A DNA stretch of 36,894 nucleotides. Source: Candidatus Sericytochromatia bacterium (GTDB lineage: Bacteria > Cyanobacteriota > Sericytochromatia > UBA7694 > JACMQJ01). Made by a program: the position numbers and the translations under genes. This document shows, piece by piece, positions 16,300 through 24,752 of the stretch (its first letter is position 1; each line of letters starts with the position of its first letter). Below the pieces are notes generated by a model that worked only from the letters and a program-made list of their open reading frames with translations, had not been told where the DNA came from and made no database searches. The DNA is taken from contig BPII01000025.1 in assembly GCA_026004035.1 (NCBI GenBank), positions 1 through 36,894 of the forward strand, given 5' to 3'.

Positions 16300-16307
16300 T
16301 TTACAAT

Positions 16308-18103
16308 ATGTTAAATATTACTAAATACAATAATGAAAAAGAAAAATTATTAGAAATTTCTAATCAGTTTTTTAATAAGTTAGAAACTTCTATAAACTTG
16401 TTAAAAGAAGTTTCAATTAGTGAAATTTTGGATGAAGAAAAAAATAATATTCTCAATAGAATAATTAATCCTTTAAAAGAAGATAAAGTTAAAATATCAG
16501 TTCTTGCTGAAGTTTCAAATGGAAAATCTACATTGTTAAATTCTCTTTTATTCAAGAAAAAAATATTAGATGCAAGAATAGGAGAGACTACTGCAAAGCT
16601 ATACTACATAAGATATAATGATACTTATAAATTGGATGATAAATTAGCAAGTGATGAGGAAGAACTAAAAGCTTTTATAAGAGAATCTAACGAAAAATTT
16701 TTGAAAAAATTTGAAAAGGTGAAGTTACAACAAATATAACTAAACTTTCAAGAAATGAGAATTTTTTATCTTTAAGTATTTGGAATAAAAAACATGAAAA
16801 CTATCATGATAGTAGTAATTTTGATATTTTAAATAATTATAGTTGGAATACAAAATATGAAATTTTTGATTTTATAGAGTTAATAGATATACCAGGTTTT
16901 GATGGAAGTTATAATCAAAATATAATTGATTTTTTAGATAATTTTTACTATAATATTGTATTTTTTGTATTAGATATATCAAAAGGCTTTAAAAAACAAA
17001 GTTTAGAAATTTTAAATAAATTAAAATCTAAAAATCCTCAAATTTTATTTTTAATAAATAAAACTGACATGGTGATAGAGGATTCTTCTATTGATGAAAT
17101 AGATAGTATTATAAAAGATATAAAATCTAAAGTAGAACAAAATATTGATAGTAAATCAATTCTAGGATATTTACCAATATCAAGCAAACATACAGGTAAA
17201 AAATATATAAAAACATTACAAGATATATTAATATTGACTTCTTATGTTTCTATTTATAAATTAATAAATTATCTAAAATTTGATAATTATTTAAATGAAT
17301 TATTAAACCATAATAATCGTATTTTAAGCTTTCATAAAAATCTAACTGAATACTATTTAAATAACCTGTATAGAAATTTATATAATACTTCCAATATGGA
17401 CTTATTATTTTCTGGAAAAGAAACTATAGAAGAAATAATAAACTTTTTGAATAATCAGTTGGAATCCTATATGATTGAGATTATATATGAATATAAAGAT
17501 GATATAAGAAAATATACAGATGATTTTTTAGATTCATTAGATAAAATAATGATTACATATCTTGATATTGTAAATTTTAATGATGAAAATGATATAATAA
17601 ATAATTATAATCCGCTTATTTATGGAAATATAAATATAAATGTCTCAAGCTTAAATTCTTCATTAGATAATGCTGTTGAAACTATTTTACAAACAATAGG
17701 TATGGCTTTTCTAGCAAAGCTAAGTATTGGAGTTTTGTTTCCTGGAATTGGAACTTTAATTGCTATAGGACTTGCAATATGGAACGCATCAAGTAAGGCA
17801 CAAGAAATAAGGGAAAAAGTTTATCAAGAAGTATCTTATAAATTACCAACAATTGTTTATGAAGAATGGTTTAAACTAGTATCAAATATTTATGAAAAGC
17901 AAAAAGAAATAATTTTAAATCTTGAAAAAGAATTATATAAAATTTCTGAAAAATTAATAGAAAATATCAAAGAAATTAATAATAATCTCTCTAAAGAACT
18001 TTTAAATGATATTAGAAAAATAAATAAATGGAACTGGGCTCAAGTTATAAATAATGTATGCACTAGGATAATGTTATTTTTTGATAAGCTTAAAATCCTT
18101 TAA
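16308..18103 (+). pseudogene. Dynamin-like GTPase, interrupted by a one-base frameshift
   Basis: Bacterial dynamin-like proteins bind and remodel membranes with GTP. The first frame (16308-16739, 143 codons) holds the P-loop AEVSNGKST (K73, Ala at the usual first Gly) and GETTAKL. It stops at TAA after KVKLQQI. The -1 frame is then open from about 16718 to 18103 and continues with G3 DIPGFDG (16886-16906), FFVLDISKGF, and G4 NKTD (17057-17068). Next come helical regions and a glycine-rich hydrophobic segment (AFLAKLSIGVLFPGIGTLIA) likely to be the membrane-binding tip. An in-frame TGA in the second frame at 16712 puts the shift between there and 16739; one A missing from the A4 at 16714-16717 would explain it. 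The last 15 or so codons and the stop lie in repeat copy B. Confidence 0.8.
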
Positions 18104-18199
18104 CAGTAAGCATTTTAAAGATTTATATTAAAATATGCTTTAAATTTAGTATTTATAAGCTTTTGAAGGTATTTTTTCTATAACTCAATTTCAGTGCCT
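18059..18199 (-). repeat. Interspersed ~140-bp repeat, copy B (inverted relative to A)
   Basis: The reverse complement aligns with 4391-4534 nearly throughout, for example TACCTTCAAAAGCTTATAAA, TAATATAAATCTTTAAAAT and TTTTAAGCTTATCAAAAAAT. The ends read TGCACTAGGA on the left and CAGTGCCT on the right, i.e. inverted GCACT/AGTGC, and a TA dinucleotide flanks each side. The left 45 bases encode the end of the dynamin-like protein, including its stop. Confidence 0.82.
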
Positions 18200-18226
18200 A
18201 AATAAATAAATTATTAAAAAATTTTT

Positions 18227-20152
18227 TTAACCCTTTCTAGTTAATTCATAAATTTTTGCTTCAACAAAAACTTTATAAATATCTTTGTCTAATTTATTTG
18301 CTTTTACTTCAAAGCCTAATATATCAATAGCTTTTTCTGGAGGAAGTGCTTTTTTATATGGCCTATCACTTGCAGTCAAAGCATCGTAAATATCAGATAT
18401 AGCCATCATTTTTGAAGGAAAAGGTATATCATCAGACTTTATTCGTCTAGGATATCCTGTTCCATCTAATTTCTCATGGTGAGAATATGCTATATCAGGA
18501 ACTTTTTTAAATTCACTTGTCCAAGGTATTTTACTTAAAAATATGTAAGTGTGTGTTACATGAGATTCTATTTCTAATCTTTCATTATCTCTTAAACTTC
18601 CTTTAAGAATAGATAAGCTTTCTAACTCATAATTTGTAAGGTACTGTACCTTTTCATGTTCATCTTCAAAATAAAGACTATTTAGTAATTTTAATTTGTC
18701 TGACACCTCTTGAGGTAGTATTGATGGCTCATTTGAAGCAATTATAATATTTAAATAATTATTTACTTCTTCTATTTTTTTATTATAATCTATTTCTATT
18801 TCTTCAAAATATGATTTGAAATTATTATTACCATTTTTCAAAACATAGTTTAATTTTGCCTTTGTTAAGTTTAATTCCATACATTTTTTTATGTATTTAA
18901 ATCTTTGAACTATTTCATTTAATTCATAAGGATATAGTTTCTTAGCTTTTACTAAAACATCTTCTCTTACACCAATTTTTCCAAAATCGTGAAGGAGTGA
19001 AGCATATTTTATTTGTTGTAAATCATTTCTTGAGAATTTATATTTTGCCAAATTTCCATTTTTTATTTTATTAATAGCTTCAGCTAGACCTACTGTCAAA
19101 TCTGCAACTCTTTGAGAATGACCTGAAGTTGTAGGATCTCTTGATTCTATAGCTGTAACTGATGCTTTTATAAACCCTTCAAATAAATGTTTTATATTAT
19201 AGTAAAGTTTTGTATTATCTACTAGAATAGCTGATTGACTAGCTAGTGAATAAACTAATTCGTAATCTTCATTTGTATAAGATAAAACATTTTTATTAAT
19301 AATATCTTCTGATAAAAGTTTTATATTAAATTTTTTTTTCTTATTTATTAATTGCACTACTCCTATAATTTCATCTTTTTGATTTTTCATAGGAACTATT
19401 AGCATAGATTTACAATGATAACCTATACTTTCATCAAAGCTTCTATTATGAGAGTATTCAGCTTCTTTTGGTATATTATAAGCATCATCTATTAACAAAG
19501 GTTTTCCTGTTAGTGCTACATAAGCTGCTATGCTTTTTTTATTGAGTTCTAAAACTCTTTCTTCAAAATCTACTTTTATACTATCGTTTTGAGCTAATTT
19601 GAAAACTAATTTTTTATTTTCAAAATAATTATTTGGATTTTCTTCAATATCTTTTATTTCTTCTATAAGATATAAACTACCTGAATCAGAACAAGTTATT
19701 TCTCTACATTTATAAAGAATAGTTTCTAATAATTTATCTACATCTTTTTCTGTAGAAAGTGATATACCTATTGAATTTAATATTTTTAATTCTTTTGATT
19801 GAATATAAACTTTAGTTCTTAAATTTTCTAGTTCTATTATATTTTTTAAATTTATATATGCCTTGTTTATAATAAATGATAATTTTAAAATAGATATATA
19901 TTCGTCAACTATATCAAAAATATATTCTTTTTCATATAATTTATTAGAATATAAAATAATATTAAAGTTTTTATTTTTACTATAAAAAGCATCAAAATCT
20001 TTTTCTAATTCCAAAAATTCATTATCTTTTAAAATAAGTATATAATTCTCTTTTATAAAAAAATTATCTGCAAATTGAAATTTTAGAAATTCTGACAATT
20101 TATCAAAATCAAAATTATTTTTTAAAGAGTTTGAAAAATATACATTAAACAT
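18227..20152 (-). CDS. GAF/HD-GYP-type protein, putative c-di-GMP phosphodiesterase
   Basis: HD-GYP domains hydrolyse c-di-GMP with a bi- or trinuclear metal site. The 641-residue protein has an unassigned N-terminal part (1-115), a GAF-type sensor (about 115-320, with KSMLIVPMKNQKDEIIGVVQ) and a C-terminal HD-GYP domain. The domain has TSGH345SQRVADL, H388-D389 in LLHDFGKIGV, and H558-H559-E in SHHEKLDGTGYP, which holds the GYP triad. It also has MAISDIYDALTASDRPYKKA. Between HD and HHE are about 170 residues instead of the usual 60, because of an insertion of about 110, partly Lys/Glu-rich, before ESHVTHTYIFLSKIPW. The ATG overlaps the stop of the upstream solute-binding protein (TAATG), so the two are co-translated. 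Confidence 0.88.
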   Translation of the reverse strand: MFNVYFSNSLKNNFDFDKLSEFLKFQFADNFFIKENYILILKDNEFLELEKDFDAFYSKNKNFNIILYSNKLYEKEYIFDIVDEYISILKLSFIINKAYINLKNIIELENLRTKVYIQSKELKILNSIGISLSTEKDVDKLLETILYKCREITCSDSGSLYLIEEIKDIEENPNNYFENKKLVFKLAQNDSIKVDFEERVLELNKKSIAAYVALTGKPLLIDDAYNIPKEAEYSHNRSFDESIGYHCKSMLIVPMKNQKDEIIGVVQLINKKKKFNIKLLSEDIINKNVLSYTNEDYELVYSLASQSAILVDNTKLYYNIKHLFEGFIKASVTAIESRDPTTSGHSQRVADLTVGLAEAINKIKNGNLAKYKFSRNDLQQIKYASLLHDFGKIGVREDVLVKAKKLYPYELNEIVQRFKYIKKCMELNLTKAKLNYVLKNGNNNFKSYFEEIEIDYNKKIEEVNNYLNIIIASNEPSILPQEVSDKLKLLNSLYFEDEHEKVQYLTNYELESLSILKGSLRDNERLEIESHVTHTYIFLSKIPWTSEFKKVPDIAYSHHEKLDGTGYPRRIKSDDIPFPSKMMAISDIYDALTASDRPYKKALPPEKAIDILGFEVKANKLDKDIYKVFVEAKIYELTRKG

Positions 20153-21864
20153 TATTTGTACTCATATCTTACTATTTTCATATCATTAGGAATAAGAGGA
20201 TGTATTTTTAATCCTTTAACGTAAGGCTGAACAATTTTATATTCAACTTCATTTTCCAAAAATACCCAAGGTGCATCATCTATTATAATACTTTCAGCTT
20301 TTCTGTAGAGTTCTTCTCTTTTCTTCCAATCACTTATATTTCTTGCTTCATTTAAAAGCTTATCAACTTCTTTATTAGAATACATAGTAGAGTTATCTTG
20401 TCCTATATTATCAGAACTGAATAGTGTCCAAAGAAAATTATCAGGATCAGGATAATCAGCTTGCCAACCAAATCTAAAAAATATTGCTTCTTGTTTTCTA
20501 ACTTTTTCTATATAAGGTGCCCATTGCAAAGCTCTTACATCAACTTCTATCCCTATATCTTTTAAATCAGCTTGAACTGAAGAACATAAAGCAGCTAAAA
20601 TTTCTCTTTGATTATGCCACAATGTAATTGAAAATTTTTTGCCATTTTTATCTAAAAATCCATCTCCATCTGTATCTTTCCAACCAGCTTGATTTAAAAG
20701 TTCAATAGCTTTATCAGGATCATAAGGATAAGGAACTTCTCTTTTTTCATCAAAAGCAGGAAATCCAGGTGGTAAAACACCTTTTGCAATAACTCTTCTT
20801 CCATTATATACTCTATCAACTATTTTTTGTTTATTAATAGCATAATTAAATGCCTTTCTAACTCTTTTGTCAGTAAAAGGTTCTTTTGTAACATTCATTC
20901 CCAGATATTCAGTTGATAATCTAGGTTGTTTCATAAGTAAGTTTTTATCAGGATCTACTAATTCATCTAATTCTCTTATCTTTTCTGCTCCAATAGGATT
21001 CCATCTTTTATCATTTAGTATTGACTCAAATCTAGCTGAAGGGATACTTGTATTGTCAATATATTCTAATTGTTGATTTTCAAATCTACCTAATCTTATT
21101 ACATCGCTAGGTATTATTTGATAAACTAATTTATCTAAATAAGGTTTTCCTTTTTCAAAATAATATGGATTTTTTACAAGCACAACTTCTTTTCCCTTTT
21201 TCCACTCTTTAAACATAAATGGTCCTGTTCCTACAGGATGAGAACTAAAATCTTTCCCCCACTTTTCTACTTCTTCTTTTGGAACAACTGCATAGTAAGG
21301 CATAGTTAGAACATGTAATATAAATGGTACGAATTTTTCAAATTCAAGAACTAAAGTATATTTATCAATAACTTTAACACCTTCAAGATTAGATTTTTTA
21401 CCTTCTTGACATTCTTTTTGATATTTTTCTAATCCTTTAAATGGTAAAGCTCCTAATGTCCAAAGTCCTTTAGATGCATTTTTTGGATTTGCTATTCTCT
21501 CTATTGAATACTTAATATCTTCAGCACTTAGGTCTCTACCATTATGAAATTTAACATTTTTTCTTATTTTAAATTTATAAATTTTACCATCTTTTGAAAT
21601 TTCCCATGATTCTGCTAAATCAGGAACAATATCAGTTAATTTTTCTCCTTCTTTTTTTATTTCTGTTCTATATGTAACTAATGTACTATATATATTATGT
21701 CCTACATCATGTGAAGTAGTATCTCCTATTTGTATTGAATCTAATGATGGAACATCACTTTCAAAAGCTGAACGAAAAACTGTTCCTTCTTCAGTAGGTT
21801 TTACTTTACAAGAATAATTGAAACTAGATAATAAAATTATAGATGCTAAAATTATTTTTTGCAT
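20152..21864 (-). CDS. Peptide/nickel-type ABC transporter solute-binding lipoprotein (SBP family 5)
   Basis: This is a 570-residue extracytoplasmic binding protein of the OppA/DppA class. It has a signal peptide with LSSFNYSC (lipid-anchoring Cys at about residue 19) and a family-5 core: YRTE...IVPDLAESWEISKDGKIYKF, KFHNGRDLSAEDIKYSIERI, HPVGTGPFMFKEWKKG, KDKNLL...STEYLGMNV, TDKRVRKAFNYAINKQKIV and QADYPDPDNFLW near the C-terminus. It should bind oligopeptides or a related ligand. The permease and ATPase genes are not adjacent. Instead the next gene, overlapping by one base, is the HD-GYP protein, so a sensing role or a long-distance ABC partner is possible. No Shine-Dalgarno is seen at the ATG. 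Confidence 0.9.
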   Translation of the reverse strand: MQKIILASIILLSSFNYSCKVKPTEEGTVFRSAFESDVPSLDSIQIGDTTSHDVGHNIYSTLVTYRTEIKKEGEKLTDIVPDLAESWEISKDGKIYKFKIRKNVKFHNGRDLSAEDIKYSIERIANPKNASKGLWTLGALPFKGLEKYQKECQEGKKSNLEGVKVIDKYTLVLEFEKFVPFILHVLTMPYYAVVPKEEVEKWGKDFSSHPVGTGPFMFKEWKKGKEVVLVKNPYYFEKGKPYLDKLVYQIIPSDVIRLGRFENQQLEYIDNTSIPSARFESILNDKRWNPIGAEKIRELDELVDPDKNLLMKQPRLSTEYLGMNVTKEPFTDKRVRKAFNYAINKQKIVDRVYNGRRVIAKGVLPPGFPAFDEKREVPYPYDPDKAIELLNQAGWKDTDGDGFLDKNGKKFSITLWHNQREILAALCSSVQADLKDIGIEVDVRALQWAPYIEKVRKQEAIFFRFGWQADYPDPDNFLWTLFSSDNIGQDNSTMYSNKEVDKLLNEARNISDWKKREELYRKAESIIIDDAPWVFLENEVEYKIVQPYVKGLKIHPLIPNDMKIVRYEYK

Positions 21865-22004
21865 TTTATAAAAGAAACAAAATTTTTATATTAAAAAACA
21901 TATCTTATAATATAAGACAATTTATTATATCAGATATTAAAATATTGTCAAATATTGATGAAATTTAGTTTAATAAAATATATTATATTCTACCTTTAAA
22001 AAAG

Positions 22005-23243
22005 TTATTTCATTCTATAACCTTTTAATATTCTACTAGTTTGTTCTTCAATAGGTTTAACTGTTGAGTAAATATTTTTAAGATTATTATTTATAGGTAT
22101 AGCACTATCTACATCATTTTTGTTTCTAGCATTTAATAGTTCATTATAAGTATTTAATGTAGCATTTTCTAGTACTTTTTTATGATTATCAGTTTTATAA
22201 TTTGCTACTTCATCACCTAATTTTTTTAATTCATTTCCTTTCTTTTCATATGATTTATCTTTTGAATGACCTATTAAAGCACCAATACCACCAGCTATAG
22301 CTGTTCCCATACCTGTTCCTATTAAAATAGATTTAGCAGTCTTACCTGTTAGGTAACCTATTGTTCCACCAGCTACAGCACCAACACCAGCACCCCATCC
22401 AGCATAAGGTAAAGCTCTACCTTTTATTTGATTCATCTGTTCTTGTGATAATTTATATAGTTTTTCTTTAACTTCTTGAGGTGATTGAGGTGAGCTTTCT
22501 ATTTCTTTTATATTAGAAAAAGCATTTGATATAGATAAATCTACTGCTTTAGATGTATTTTGTATATCAGGTAAGTTTGAAGTATTATCTCTAATATTTC
22601 TTAATGCACTATTTAATAACTCATAAGATAATCTTAAATTTTGATTTCTTGCTTCCAATGCTGATATATTATTTCCTCCGTTAGAAAATGGATCATCATA
22701 TACAGAATTACCTGAATTATTTAATACAATAGTATTAACAAAATCTAGCATTTGGTTAAATCTAACATCGCTTAAAGTATTTCTTGCTATTGTATTTACT
22801 GACCTTGAGATATTATCGCGATTGCCTGATGATATATCTCTTATAGTTCTCAATGCATTATCCATTTTACTTATTGCAAGAGCATATTCTCTATTACTTT
22901 GTATTAAAGCTCTTTCTCTTTCAGCACCTTCCAAATGAGAATAACTTGTGTTAAATACATAGTCTATTGAATTACTAGCTAATTTATTAATATTCTTAAG
23001 AGTTTCTAAACCACTAATATTAACATTTAATCCTCTACTTTCTTTTATCATTCCATTATTTACTTCTACCATATCAGATTTCATAGCTGAGGCCAATTCT
23101 TTTATACTTATTTTTCCATCTGCATTAGAATCTACCCTATTTTTTAAGTCTTCAGATACTTGTAGCTCATTTAAAAACCCATCTTTGTTTGTATCTAAAG
23201 CTTTAGCTAGTAAATCATGATTTGAAAAAGAAATATTAGACAT
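22005..23243 (-). CDS. EF-hand and glycine-zipper protein of unknown function
   Basis: The 412-residue protein starts with two EF-hand loops. Loop 1 is D17-T-N-K-D-G-F-L-N-E-L-Q28 (Gln instead of Glu at position 12). Loop 2 is D38-S-N-A-D-G-K-I-S-I-K-E49 (canonical). A long Asn/Ser-rich helical region follows, with two similar segments (DNALRTIRDIS and NSALRNIRDNTS). Then comes a glycine-zipper hydrophobic region (about 278-330: GWGAGVGAVAGGTIGYLTG and LIGTGMGTAIAGGIGALIG). A charged C-terminus ends the protein. No signal peptide is evident. This suggests a calcium-responsive, membrane-inserting or channel-like protein, but no function can be assigned. GGAGG lies 6 bases before the ATG. It is divergent from ruvB. 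Confidence 0.75.
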   Translation of the reverse strand: MSNISFSNHDLLAKALDTNKDGFLNELQVSEDLKNRVDSNADGKISIKELASAMKSDMVEVNNGMIKESRGLNVNISGLETLKNINKLASNSIDYVFNTSYSHLEGAERERALIQSNREYALAISKMDNALRTIRDISSGNRDNISRSVNTIARNTLSDVRFNQMLDFVNTIVLNNSGNSVYDDPFSNGGNNISALEARNQNLRLSYELLNSALRNIRDNTSNLPDIQNTSKAVDLSISNAFSNIKEIESSPQSPQEVKEKLYKLSQEQMNQIKGRALPYAGWGAGVGAVAGGTIGYLTGKTAKSILIGTGMGTAIAGGIGALIGHSKDKSYEKKGNELKKLGDEVANYKTDNHKKVLENATLNTYNELLNARNKNDVDSAIPINNNLKNIYSTVKPIEEQTSRILKGYRMK

Positions 23244-23314
23244 AGAGAACCTCCGAAATATATTTTTTATATAGACTTGATGATTAAAATCTTTCTTAAA
23301 AAAATTTTTTATGT

Positions 23315-23320
23315 TATATT
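23315..23320 (+). promoter_or_regulatory. Putative -10 element of ruvB
   Basis: TATATT lies 14 bases before ATG 23329, so a transcript would start about two bases before that codon. There is no Shine-Dalgarno for ATG 23329 or for ATG 23311. The -35 (TTTCTT, 23292-23297) is poor. Confidence 0.35.
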
Positions 23321-23328
23321 TCTTAATT

Positions 23329-24363
23329 ATGGCAATTATTTCATCTTCAAATCAAGAACCTTCAAAAAGAATAGATAAAGAAAAAAGAATTGTAGAAAAT
23401 ATAAAGCTTGGTGAAGATAGTAATGAATTAAAATTAAGACCACAAAATATTGATGAATATATAGGGCAAAAAAAATTAAAAGAAAGTTTAAAAATTTCTT
23501 TAAAAGCAGCAAAACAGAGAAATGAAGCAATAGACCATATTCTTTTTTATGGACCACCTGGTTTAGGAAAAACAACTTTATCTATGATAATAGCAAAGGA
23601 AATGGGATCAAATATAAAAATAACATCAGCTCCAGCATTAGAAAGACCTAGAGATATAGCAGGAATATTAATGACATTGCAAGATTTTGATATTTTATTT
23701 ATAGATGAGATTCATAGGTTAAATAAAGTTGCAGAAGAAATACTTTACCCAGCTATGGAAGATTTTTCTTTAGATATAACAATAGGAAAAGGTCATTCTT
23801 CAAGGATAAAGAGAATACCTTTAAAAAAATTTACTTTAATTGGTGCTACAACAAAAATGGGTTCTCTAACGTCTCCTTTAAGAGATAGATTTGGAATAAT
23901 AAATAGATTAGAATTTTATGATATAGATGAGTTACAAAAAATAATTGAACGTTCATCAAAAATATTAAATATTGATATAGATAGCGAAGGGGCTTTGGAG
24001 ATAGCTAAAAGATCAAGAGGAACACCAAGAATTGCTAATAGATTATTAAAAAGAGTAAGAGATTTTGCACAAGTTAATAATAAAAACATAATTGACAAAG
24101 AAATAGCAAATTTAGCACTAAATATTTTAAATATTGATGAGAAAGGATTAGATCAAATAGATAGATTGTTAATAAATACAATAATAGACTCTTATAGAGG
24201 TGGTCCTGTAGGTATAGAAACAATAGCATCAGCTATTAATGAAGACATTACAACAATAGAAGATGTTTATGAACCATATTTAATACAAATTGGCTTTTTA
24301 AATAGAACTCCTAGAGGAAGAATTGCAACTATAGAAGCATATAAGTATTTCAAAAAACTATAA
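23329..24363 (+). CDS. ruvB: Holliday junction branch-migration ATPase
   Basis: RuvB is the hexameric AAA+ motor that drives branch migration with RuvA. From ATG 23329 it has 344 residues. The N-terminus includes [19 protein letters not shown]. Also visible are Walker [11 protein letters not shown], Walker [10 protein letters not shown], sensor 1 [18 protein letters not shown] with the Arg finger region, and [16 protein letters not shown]. The winged-helix C-terminus has [20 protein letters not shown] and the terminal PRGRIAT. An ATG six codons upstream (23311) is in frame but overlaps the putative -10 element, so I prefer 23329. The gene stands alone with no ruvA or ruvC nearby. Confidence 0.95.
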   Translation: MAIISSSNQEPSKRIDKEKRIVENIKLGEDSNELKLRPQNIDEYIGQKKLKESLKISLKAAKQRNEAIDHILFYGPPGLGKTTLSMIIAKEMGSNIKITSAPALERPRDIAGILMTLQDFDILFIDEIHRLNKVAEEILYPAMEDFSLDITIGKGHSSRIKRIPLKKFTLIGATTKMGSLTSPLRDRFGIINRLEFYDIDELQKIIERSSKILNIDIDSEGALEIAKRSRGTPRIANRLLKRVRDFAQVNNKNIIDKEIANLALNILNIDEKGLDQIDRLLINTIIDSYRGGPVGIETIASAINEDITTIEDVYEPYLIQIGFLNRTPRGRIATIEAYKYFKKL

Positions 24364-24519
24364 TTTATTTGTTAAATCTGAATAATATTTATGAGTGCAT
24401 TCTATACATATTCCATGACTAAAAGTAATGTTAAAATTGTTTTGAATATACTTCTCAATATCTATTCAATTACCAGAAGAATTTTTAATTTTTTTACAAA
24501 ATGAACAAATCTTTAATTT
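24358..24519 (-). pseudogene. Remnant of a signalling-protein C-terminal CxxCKKI...FSHGIC motif
   Basis: The minus-strand frame translates to KLKICSFCKKIKNSSGN, a TGA, then [35 protein letters not shown] and TAG. This matches the conserved tail C-x2-C-[KR]-[KR]-I-[RK]-x3-G-x-W-x2-[IL]-E-x-[YF]-[IL]...F-S-H-[GS]-[IL]-C-P-x-C-x3-[LY]-Y-P seen after PAS, GAF or receiver domains of many signalling proteins. The TGA sits where Trp is expected, and the upstream frame is closed by TAA, so only the tail survives. It overlaps the ruvB stop. Confidence 0.6.
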
Positions 24520-24752
24520 TTAGAAATATTTAAAATAAATTTTTTTATACCAATTTATTAAATTGATAGTGCATTAAAAATCAATGTTTTTTATAGTTAC
24601 AATTTTGTACAATTATACTAAAATTCTTATATGTCAAGTAATTTATTAAAAAATAATAGTTTTTTTTAATTTTTTATACTTTATTTTAACTATTAATTAT
24701 GCATCATTTATTATAAAAATTAGTATAAGCTTAAAAAGTTTATTATGTAGCT
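24520..24752. other. Gene-free AT-rich spacer between the remnant and typA
   Basis: This is part of the roughly 390 bases between ruvB and typA without an intact gene. It holds a short imperfect inverted repeat around TTGATAGTGCATTAAAAATC (24562-24586) and long A/T runs. I see no gene and no convincing terminator here. Confidence 0.4.

Noticed and set aside
23311..23328. ATG 23311 as the ruvB start
   Set aside because: It overlaps the putative -10 and adds a hydrophobic MLYFLI start not typical of RuvB.
24358..24519. Use of genetic code 4 (TGA = Trp)
   Set aside because: Only one decayed fragment suggests it; Trp is TGG in all intact genes and TGA serves as stop.
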